From JASJCP01 sp051155735 (lineage in GTDB: Bacteria; Cyanobacteriota; Cyanobacteriia; Cyanobacteriales; Xenococcaceae): 14,115 bases of DNA. The position numbers and the translations under genes are program-made. The notes beneath the pieces are model-generated. The model made no database searches. It worked only from the letters and a program-made list of their open reading frames with translations, and had not been told where the DNA came from. How positions within the stretch are numbered: the stretch's first letter is position 1; every line of letters starts with the position of its first letter. Location: NCBI GenBank assembly GCA_051155735.1, contig DAXETX010000205.1, positions 1 through 14,115 on the forward strand, written 5' to 3'. This document shows, piece after piece, positions 6,020-11,917 of this stretch.

Positions 6020-7252
6020 CTATGCTGCACCGTTACTTAAAACATTTTCAGTTACCGATGTTCCATCAGGTTTAATCCAAGCAATCTGTTTAATGCGACA
6101 ATGGCGCGCATACTCTCGAATCGCTTCAGGGTTGCGATCGCCTAAATCTAATTCTACTCTTACTTCTGGAGTAGAGTTGCGTAAAATAGCTGCATGATGC
6201 AAAGCAGCAACTTGAGCTTCTTGATTTTCTGCGACAATTAACCAATCACTAGCAGGAGTTTGTTGGGGTAGTTTTTTAGTAGTTATTAAAGCACTGTGCA
6301 GGTCTTCAATGTTCAGGGCAAAACCAATACCAGGAGCAGACTTTTGTTGAGGGTGATATAGTTCTAAAAGGCGATCGTAGCGTCCTCCTTGTCCCAAAAG
6401 ATAACATTGATTATCATGGAAACTTACTGCCTCAAACACGATTCCAGTGTAATAGTCAATAGTTTGAAGTAGGCTCAAATCAAGAGTTAAAGGTAGTGGG
6501 TTCTGAGAAGTTTGATTGAGTAAATCTAGTAGAGATTGCAGATTTGTTACCGTTGCTGCTGCTGCTGAGTCTAAATCTAAAGTAGCAACTTTTTCTAAGA
6601 CAGTTTTGGGTTCACCCCTTAGATCAAATAAAACTAAGGCTCTGGCTTTTAGATGGGGTGCTAAATCCAAATTTTCTAAGGTAATCCGATCTAAATTTGC
6701 CAAACAGTAGCGCACTTGCTTTCTAATTTTCGGCGAAAACACGCTCAAAAGCGATCGCGTTAAGCCAGCATCTCCCAGTAAAATTTGCCAATCAGGAATT
6801 CCTAAACTTTCTAAACAATTAGCCAAAAGTAAGATAATTTCCGCATCTGCGATTACGCCTCCTGCAAATAATAACTCGACCCCTGCTTGATAAAACTCTA
6901 ATTGTCCTCCATCATGATTTTTTGGGGGATTACGAAAGACATTCGCTCGATAACAAAGTCTTTGCGGATAGATGTTACCAGCCATACGTGTTACTGCTGT
7001 ACGAGCAATAGAAGCAGTTATTTCAGGACGTAATCCGAGAGTTCCTTCCGAGTTATCTTTTAACTGAATCACGGTAGCAGGTTTGATTGCACCACCAGCA
7101 GTTAGGGTATCGAGCCATTCAATAGTTGAGGTGACAATTCTTTGGTAGCCATACTGACAAAATATCTGTTGTAGGCGATCGTTGATCCAAGCTTTTTGGG
7201 CTACCTCAAGGGGTAATAAATCTCTAGCTCCAGCTGGTGGTTGATAAATCAT
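6020..7252 (-). CDS. hisZ: HisZ, regulatory subunit of ATP phosphoribosyltransferase
   Basis: HisZ is a catalytically inactive histidyl-tRNA-synthetase paralogue that joins short-form HisG in a hetero-octamer, giving activity and histidine feedback control to the first step of histidine synthesis. The class II synthetase core is seen in PPAGARDLLP (5-14), the LRPEITASIAR strand-helix (74-84), RANVFRNPP (102-110), LEFYQAGVELL (118-128) and LGQGGRYDRLL. At 410 aa it has the HisZ size. I start it at the ATG at 7252, giving MIYQPPAGARD as in known HisZ proteins; a GTG at 7321 would add 23 residues that do not fit the family. It lies 84 bp downstream of the J-domain gene on the same strand and may be the last gene of that transcript. 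hisG is not in the window. Confidence 0.92.
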   Translation of the reverse strand: MIYQPPAGARDLLPLEVAQKAWINDRLQQIFCQYGYQRIVTSTIEWLDTLTAGGAIKPATVIQLKDNSEGTLGLRPEITASIARTAVTRMAGNIYPQRLCYRANVFRNPPKNHDGGQLEFYQAGVELLFAGGVIADAEIILLLANCLESLGIPDWQILLGDAGLTRSLLSVFSPKIRKQVRYCLANLDRITLENLDLAPHLKARALVLFDLRGEPKTVLEKVATLDLDSAAAATVTNLQSLLDLLNQTSQNPLPLTLDLSLLQTIDYYTGIVFEAVSFHDNQCYLLGQGGRYDRLLELYHPQQKSAPGIGFALNIEDLHSALITTKKLPQQTPASDWLIVAENQEAQVAALHHAAILRNSTPEVRVELDLGDRNPEAIREYARHCRIKQIAWIKPDGTSVTENVLSNGAA

Positions 7253-7336
7253 GTTTAGTAGTAAGACAGACCTAATTAACGAAGTCAGAGGCAGTTCTGC
7301 CGTCAAATAACAGAGTACCACTGACCGCTAGTCATC

Positions 7337-8302
7337 TTACTTTTTTTTAGTGCCAAACAGACTCCCAAAAATACCACTATTAGTTGATTTATTTGAGGAT
7401 GTACTAGTATTTTTAGACGATTTACTATGATTATTTTTTTGGTTTAATATTTTATCCAACTCTTTTTTCCCTTCAATCACTATCGGTTCTCTAGGGTTAG
7501 CTTGTTCGGCTTTTTTCAGATGAATTTTTGCCATAGTTAATTGTTCTTGGCGCAAATAAATTTTGCCTAAAAGTCCGTGAACTTTAGCATTATTCGGATC
7601 GATTTTGAGAGCATCTTTAAGTTCGGCGATCGCTTGAATTAAATTGCCTTTACCCATATATTCTTTAGCCCGTCGCACATAGGATGCCACTCGTAATTCA
7701 GGACTAGGAGGTTCTGGCGGTTTTGGTGTCGGTGTAGCAGGAGGTTTAGTTACCGTTGGTTTAGCTGTTGCTGATGCTGAAGCTGATTTGGCTGTCATCT
7801 CAGGCTGACTAAGATCGACTTCGCGACTTTGCTGCAACATCAAATAAACCAAATTTAGCTCACTAATGATCGCTATTTTGTCAAGTGCTGAGTTCAAAGA
7901 TTCATATTGTTCTTGAACCAAGCTGTTAAGTAACTTGAGATATACTAGCTCAAATTTATCGCCCGCCTGAGCTAGTTTTCGCGCCGACTCACTAGCCAGA
8001 GTAATTTTGTGACTTTTTTTTGCTAACTGCTGACCAATTTGAGTCAAAATTAACTGATGTTCTGCATAAAAGTTTTTCTTAGAAAGATATTCATAAGCAG
8101 GATTCACCAGTCGCGATAAAAATTTGTTGGCTAATTTTTTTTGATTTTTGTCAACTTTACAAGTATCAGGATGAAGTTTGTGGGCTATTTTGAGATACTT
8201 GAGGCGAATTTCTTTAGGATCGGCGTTAAGAGGAACTCCTAAAATAGCGTGATGGTCGGTGATATTAAGCTTAAATAATCCATGTTTGATCGCAAAAGCC
8301 AT
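7337..8302 (-). CDS. J-domain protein with C-terminal TPR repeats
   Basis: This is a 321-aa co-chaperone-like protein. The N-terminal J domain (about 17-80) has HAILGVPLNADPKEIRLKYL, the HPD motif at 44-46 needed to stimulate DnaK ATPase, and NPAYEYLS in the last helix. A helical middle (80-165) is followed by an Ala/Ser/Pro-rich linker (170-200). Two TPR units (about 203-271) include NLIQAIAELKDALKIDPNNA and a similar second copy. The end is a Ser/Asn/Lys-rich tail finishing in GIFGSLFGTKKK. The zinc-finger and client-binding domains of true DnaJ are absent, so it is a type III (class C) J protein whose TPRs probably choose its partner. In Synechocystis, as I recall, a DnaJ-like gene (sll1384) follows the ferredoxin and phosphatase genes in the same way. 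The 162-bp gap upstream may hold its own promoter. Confidence 0.88.
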   Translation of the reverse strand: MAFAIKHGLFKLNITDHHAILGVPLNADPKEIRLKYLKIAHKLHPDTCKVDKNQKKLANKFLSRLVNPAYEYLSKKNFYAEHQLILTQIGQQLAKKSHKITLASESARKLAQAGDKFELVYLKLLNSLVQEQYESLNSALDKIAIISELNLVYLMLQQSREVDLSQPEMTAKSASASATAKPTVTKPPATPTPKPPEPPSPELRVASYVRRAKEYMGKGNLIQAIAELKDALKIDPNNAKVHGLLGKIYLRQEQLTMAKIHLKKAEQANPREPIVIEGKKELDKILNQKNNHSKSSKNTSTSSNKSTNSGIFGSLFGTKKK

Positions 8303-8464
8303 AGGGTATTTTTAGAAACTAAAATAGTTTTAATTGTTAGCTCATAAATTAAAGTTATATTGATAGAGTTCCCGAAAACTTGTCTTGACTAACAAGCGAT
8401 CCCCTAAATCAGCGATTATTTAATCTAAATCGATGGGAAAATTTTTCTTAAATTACCGCAATTG

Positions 8465-9283
8465 CTAATCAAAAGAAAACTTACAAACAGGAGTTTTTTG
8501 AAGAGTTTGGCTAAGACTTTGATGTATTTGACCATTAGTTGCTAAAATCCGACCTGAATTAAGATCTATCGGGCTGCTGTCATAAGCTGTTACCATTCCG
8601 CCTGCTTCTTCGACAATAACAATGCCAGCAGTAATATCCCAAGGACTCAGACCTCTTTCCCAATAGCCATCGAGTCTGCCACAAGCTACATCAGTGAGAT
8701 CGACTGAAGCTGAACCACTACGGCGCACTCCTTGGGTAAGATGAGTTAGATAACAAAATTCGCTATAGTTATTGTCTTGAGTTTCTCTGCGGTCATAAGC
8801 AAAACCTGTGACCAAAAGACTTTTACCTAAGTCTTGAGTTGGAGAGACTTGAATTGGCAGATGATTACAAGTTGCCCCTAGTCCTTTAGCAGCCTGAAAT
8901 AACTCATCCCGAATTGGGTTATAGACAACTCCTAACTGGGGTATTCCTTTCACTAACAAGCCAATAGAGACAGCAAAAGCAGGATAGCCATGGGCATAAT
9001 TAGTCGTACCATCGAGAGGGTCAATTGCCCAAAGATACTGCTGGTTTGTCCCTCCTACTATGCCTGATTCTTCGGCTAGAATTTGATGATCGGGTAAATG
9101 ACGCTTGAAAACTTCTAGGATTGCTGATTCTGCTTGCTTATCAGCTTCAGTGACTAAATCTCCTGGACGACCTTTTTCTTGAATATTTTTTAAGTTACGA
9201 AATTTGGCTTTTAAAACCGCTCCTGCTTCTAAGGCTGCTACGGTAGCAATATCGAGAAAACTTGGTAGTTGTTGCTGATTCAT
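8465..9283 (-). CDS. Inositol monophosphatase family protein (Mg-dependent phosphatase)
   Basis: The 272-aa enzyme has the complete metal site of the IMPase/SuhB family: Glu71 in LAEESG, Asp88 and Asp91 in WAIDPLDGTTNYAHG (85-99), and Asp216 in GLSPWDITAG (211-220), followed by the EEAGG signature. It removes phosphate from myo-inositol-1-phosphate or a related sugar or alcohol phosphate in the cytoplasm. Members of this family also act as histidinol-phosphatases, so the substrate cannot be read from sequence alone; hisZ lies two genes downstream. The ATG overlaps the stop of the SNase-like gene by one base (TAATG), which implies translational coupling. In Synechocystis the homologue (sll1383, from memory) also lies next to a ferredoxin gene. 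Confidence 0.93.
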   Translation of the reverse strand: MNQQQLPSFLDIATVAALEAGAVLKAKFRNLKNIQEKGRPGDLVTEADKQAESAILEVFKRHLPDHQILAEESGIVGGTNQQYLWAIDPLDGTTNYAHGYPAFAVSIGLLVKGIPQLGVVYNPIRDELFQAAKGLGATCNHLPIQVSPTQDLGKSLLVTGFAYDRRETQDNNYSEFCYLTHLTQGVRRSGSASVDLTDVACGRLDGYWERGLSPWDITAGIVIVEEAGGMVTAYDSSPIDLNSGRILATNGQIHQSLSQTLQKTPVCKFSFD

Positions 9284-9765
9284 TAACTTTTTTGGTTAGT
9301 TGTGTCCGACCAGATGCCATAGCCTAGTATCCTGGCGTATTCTTGAGCATAAAAAATGCGATCGCTATATTGATTCGGATATTTGGTATTGGCTAAGACA
9401 TAGCCTTTTTTGGCTAATACTTCACTAAGCAAAGTTTTATTATGCCAGACATGAGCTAAAATTCGGTCATAGCGATCGCGGTCTGAAGTTTCTAATTCTA
9501 GCCAAATTTGTCCTGTTTGAATCAGATTTTGTAAGCCTTGTTTGGCTGCTACTTTCTCGGTTTCTGATGGTGGGACATCAATGCCAATAATCCTGACTCT
9601 TTGGCGTGAGTCGTCAGGTTGCATAATTACCTCTAGGGTTTGTCCGCTAACTACTCTGATAACTTTAGCAGCAATCTGATTACTATCAAGTTGAACTTGC
9701 TGACAGCCTAATAGCCACAGTAAACTAATGCCAGTAAATATTTTGATCAGTATTTTATTCTTCAT
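9283..9765 (-). CDS. SNase-like (thermonuclease-fold) lipoprotein with altered metal-site residues
   Basis: The product has 160 aa from the ATG at 9765, preferred over a TTG at 9780 because it starts the signal peptide. A type II signal peptide ends in LWLLGC with lipobox Cys21, so the protein should be anchored to a membrane outside the cytoplasm. The remainder aligns with the staphylococcal nuclease OB fold: VIRVVSGQTLEV, RVRIIGIDVPP, DRYDRILAHVW and GYGIWSD near the end. The usual DGD calcium/catalytic motif reads S40-G41-Q42, and the Glu43 equivalent is Pro66. Arg58, Asp63 and Arg101 match Arg35, Asp40 and Arg87 of the nuclease. Nuclease activity is therefore doubtful. The first 11 bases overlap the end of the ferredoxin gene, and the stop overlaps the phosphatase start, so it belongs to that operon. 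Confidence 0.85.
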   Translation of the reverse strand: MKNKILIKIFTGISLLWLLGCQQVQLDSNQIAAKVIRVVSGQTLEVIMQPDDSRQRVRIIGIDVPPSETEKVAAKQGLQNLIQTGQIWLELETSDRDRYDRILAHVWHNKTLLSEVLAKKGYVLANTKYPNQYSDRIFYAQEYARILGYGIWSDTTNQKS

Positions 9766-10123
9766 CCAAAGGCAAGCCAAATTTTACTTTTCCTTTGGCA
9801 AAGTAGCGACCAAACTGTAATTCGTAAACTTCATCTTCATCTTGGGTTTCGACTTCGAGATCCGAACGTGGGTAACTAACGCATAATAAAGCATAACCTT
9901 GTTCTTTGAGTTTGGGGGATAAACCCATGGCTTCTGGTTGTGCGACTTGACCAGAAATTATTTTCACGGCACAGGTAGTACAAGCCCCATTACGACAGGA
10001 AAAAGGTAAAAATGTCCCTTGAGTTTCTGCTGTCTGTAAAATGTAGCGGTCTTCTGGAACTTCTACAGTGCGAGTTTCTCCTGTATGGCGATCGCGTATT
10101 GTTACTTGATAGAGTTTGCTCAT
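9755..10123 (-). CDS. [2Fe-2S] ferredoxin with C-terminal extension (Fed2/FdC2-like)
   Basis: The 122-aa soluble electron carrier has the plant-type cluster ligands Cys43, Cys48, Cys51 (CRNGACTTC) and Cys81 (LLCVSYPRSD). It is longer than photosynthetic ferredoxin I (about 97 aa): about 20 extra residues at the C-terminus (QFGRYFAKGKVKFGLPLDEE) and altered surroundings of the cluster set it apart. It matches my memory of Synechocystis Sll1382 (Fed2), a conserved ferredoxin tied to the low-iron response and related to plant FdC2. As there, it is followed by an inositol-phosphatase gene. It leads a three-gene overlapping operon: its last 11 bases are shared with the SNase-like gene. It is divergent from tRNA-Ser across 140 bp. 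No clear Fur box was seen. Confidence 0.93.
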   Translation of the reverse strand: MSKLYQVTIRDRHTGETRTVEVPEDRYILQTAETQGTFLPFSCRNGACTTCAVKIISGQVAQPEAMGLSPKLKEQGYALLCVSYPRSDLEVETQDEDEVYELQFGRYFAKGKVKFGLPLDEE

Positions 10124-10216
10124 CAGCTATATTTTTTAAATCTTGATCTAATAAGAATTTAAAGTTATTTTGGCTTTTGAGTAGTAGTTTAGCGCAAAAA
10201 ACAATTGCTCAATATT

Positions 10217-10245
10217 TTGGCAAAGCTGCTGTTGCCGTGTATAAT
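10217..10245 (+). promoter_or_regulatory. Near-consensus sigma-70 promoter of tRNA-Ser
   Basis: TTGGCA (10217-10222, 5 of 6 matches to TTGACA) is followed by a 17-bp spacer and a perfect TATAAT (10240-10245). Transcription would start near 10252, about 12 bases before the mature tRNA 5' end. Confidence 0.75.
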
Positions 10246-10263
10246 GGAAAATCGCAACGCCAA

Positions 10264-10350
10264 GGAGAGATGGCCGAGTGGTCGAAGGCGCAGCACTGGA
10301 AATGCTGTAACGGGGTAACTCGTTCGAGGGTTCGAATCCCTCTCTCTCCG
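10264..10350 (+). tRNA. trnS-GGA: tRNA-Ser (GGA anticodon)
   Basis: This 87-nt class II tRNA has acceptor arms GGAGAGA (10264-10270) and TCTCTCC (10343-10349) with G discriminator at 10350. The anticodon stem CAGCA/TGCTG encloses loop CTGGAAA with anticodon GGA at 10298-10300. A long variable arm AACGGGGTAACTCGTT is typical of serine tRNAs. The T arm is GAGGG-TTCGAAT-CCCTC. CCA is not encoded. It reads UCC and UCU codons. Translated frames across it are artefacts. Confidence 0.97.
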
Positions 10351-10396
10351 TATCGCAACAATTCTCTTGCCTCCTAAAACCATTGTCGGCAGTTGG

Positions 10397-11758
10397 TTAG
10401 ACTTTAGTCGCTCTATTGACTGAGGTACGTTCTACTTCACGAGCTTTTTTACCCCGCCACAAGAGGCGAACAGGAGTACCTGTAAACCCTAGTTGTTTTC
10501 TAAATTGATGATCGATGTAACGACGATAGTTATCGGTAAATCTTTTAGGGTCGTTGACAAACAAAGCGATCGTTGGGGGTTGAGTTCGTACTTGTGTACC
10601 ATAATAAATTTTACCCTGTTTTCCTTGGCGAGTAGTAGGAGGAGAATGCCAACTCACTGCTTCTTCTAATACTTCATTGATCACAGCAGTAGTAACGCGA
10701 CGCCGATGTTCTGTAGCAGCGATATCTACCAAGTCCAAAATTTTATCAACTCTTTTGCCTGTCAAAGCACTAGTAAAGATCATTTCCGCCCATTCCATAA
10801 AATAGAGACGGCTCAAAATTTGCTTTTTATATTCATAAATAGTGTGAGAATCTTTTTCTACTACATCCCATTTATTCAAAATAATTATGGCTGCTTTACC
10901 TTCTTCGATAATGCGTCCAGCTAACTTTAAATCTTGATCTGTTACCCCATCGAGGACATCAAGTACAAATAGCACTACATCACAACGCTGAATTGCTTTA
11001 AAAGTACGATTGATGCCAAAAAATTCTGCGCCATATGTCACATTTTTTTTACGTCGAATTCCTGCCGTATCGATCAAACGATAGGTTTGATCATTTCTTT
11101 GGACTACCATATCGATCGCATCTCTAGTTGTACCAGAAACAGGGCTAACTATGGCTCTTTGTTCTCCTGTCAACGCATTTAATAAACTAGATTTTCCGAC
11201 ATTAGGACGACCGACAATCGCCACTTTAGTTTCTGCCGTTTCGGCAATTTCTCCGATCGGAGGTAGATAGGTAATCAGTTCATCTAAAAGTTCTCCCGTT
11301 CCATTGCCATGTATTGCAGATACGGAATAGGGTTCACCGAGTCCTAATTCCCAAAACTGAGCAGCTTGAGTTAATCCTTGTTCGATAGATTCGCATTTGT
11401 TAACTGCCAGCAAAACAGGGACAGAATGTTGACGTAACCACTGAGCAATTTCATGATCGGCAGAAGTTGGTCCTATTTGTCCATCGACAACTAAGATTGC
11501 CACCGAAGCATCTTCTAAAGCTGCCATCGCTTGCTGTCGAATTAGAGGTAAAAATTCGGTATCATCATCGAACACTAAACCCCCTGTATCTACCACTTGA
11601 AAATCTCGGTCTTGCCAAAATGCAGGGCGATAAGTGCGATCGCGCGTTATTCCTGGTTGGTCGTGAACTATTGCTTGTTGATCTCCTGCTAAGCGATTAA
11701 CTAAAGTAGATTTTCCTACATTGGGTCTGCCAATAATAGCAACTATTGGTAATGCCAT
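10397..11758 (-). CDS. der: Ribosome-assembly GTPase Der (EngA)
   Basis: Der is an essential double GTPase acting in maturation of the 50S ribosomal subunit. The 453 aa are full length. The first G domain has GRPNVGKS (10-17), the G2 threonine in PGITRDR (35-41), DTGG (57-60) and NKCE (120-123). The second has GRPNVGKS (183-190), SGTTRDAID, DTAG (230-233) and NKWD (295-298). The C-terminal KH-like domain (about 355-440) includes the RYIDHQFRKQLGFTGTPVRLLW stretch (shown in part) and a basic end. The start ATG gives MALPIVAIIGRPNVGKS, as is usual for the family; no Shine-Dalgarno is visible. It converges with tRNA-Ser on its downstream side and diverges from the M1 peptidase gene across 159 bp. 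Confidence 0.97.
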   Translation of the reverse strand: MALPIVAIIGRPNVGKSTLVNRLAGDQQAIVHDQPGITRDRTYRPAFWQDRDFQVVDTGGLVFDDDTEFLPLIRQQAMAALEDASVAILVVDGQIGPTSADHEIAQWLRQHSVPVLLAVNKCESIEQGLTQAAQFWELGLGEPYSVSAIHGNGTGELLDELITYLPPIGEIAETAETKVAIVGRPNVGKSSLLNALTGEQRAIVSPVSGTTRDAIDMVVQRNDQTYRLIDTAGIRRKKNVTYGAEFFGINRTFKAIQRCDVVLFVLDVLDGVTDQDLKLAGRIIEEGKAAIIILNKWDVVEKDSHTIYEYKKQILSRLYFMEWAEMIFTSALTGKRVDKILDLVDIAATEHRRRVTTAVINEVLEEAVSWHSPPTTRQGKQGKIYYGTQVRTQPPTIALFVNDPKRFTDNYRRYIDHQFRKQLGFTGTPVRLLWRGKKAREVERTSVNRATKV

Positions 11759-11819
11759 AAAATTTATTAGTTAGTTGAGTAAAATAAATAATTTATCGTT
11801 ATCTTTTAGTTTATCTTTT

Positions 11820-11848
11820 TTGACATCTTATTGATTTGATGCAATACC
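11820..11848 (+). promoter_or_regulatory. Possible promoter of the M1 peptidase gene
   Basis: A perfect TTGACA at 11820-11825 lies 93 bp before the peptidase ATG in the intergenic gap shared with der. The -10 position (AATACC, or CAATAC with a 16-bp spacer) is weak, so this is tentative. Confidence 0.25.
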
Positions 11849-11917
11849 GATCCTACGGGGAATAACGGAAAAATTGAGTAAGATAATATCTATTCAATAA
11901 AGTTACACACACTCCCT

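Noticed and set aside
7253..7321. N-terminal extension of HisZ from a GTG at 7321
   Set aside because: HisZ proteins begin at MxYQPPAGARDLLP; the ATG at 7252 gives exactly this, and the extra residues look like translated leader.
8375..8400. CTTGT/ACAAG stem with a short T-run on the minus strand after the phosphatase gene
   Set aside because: The stem is only 5 bp and the T-run 4; too weak to call a terminator.
10177..10383. Open frames on both strands over the serine tRNA
   Set aside because: Their core is the translated tRNA (for example EMAEWSKAQHWK), a common annotation artefact.
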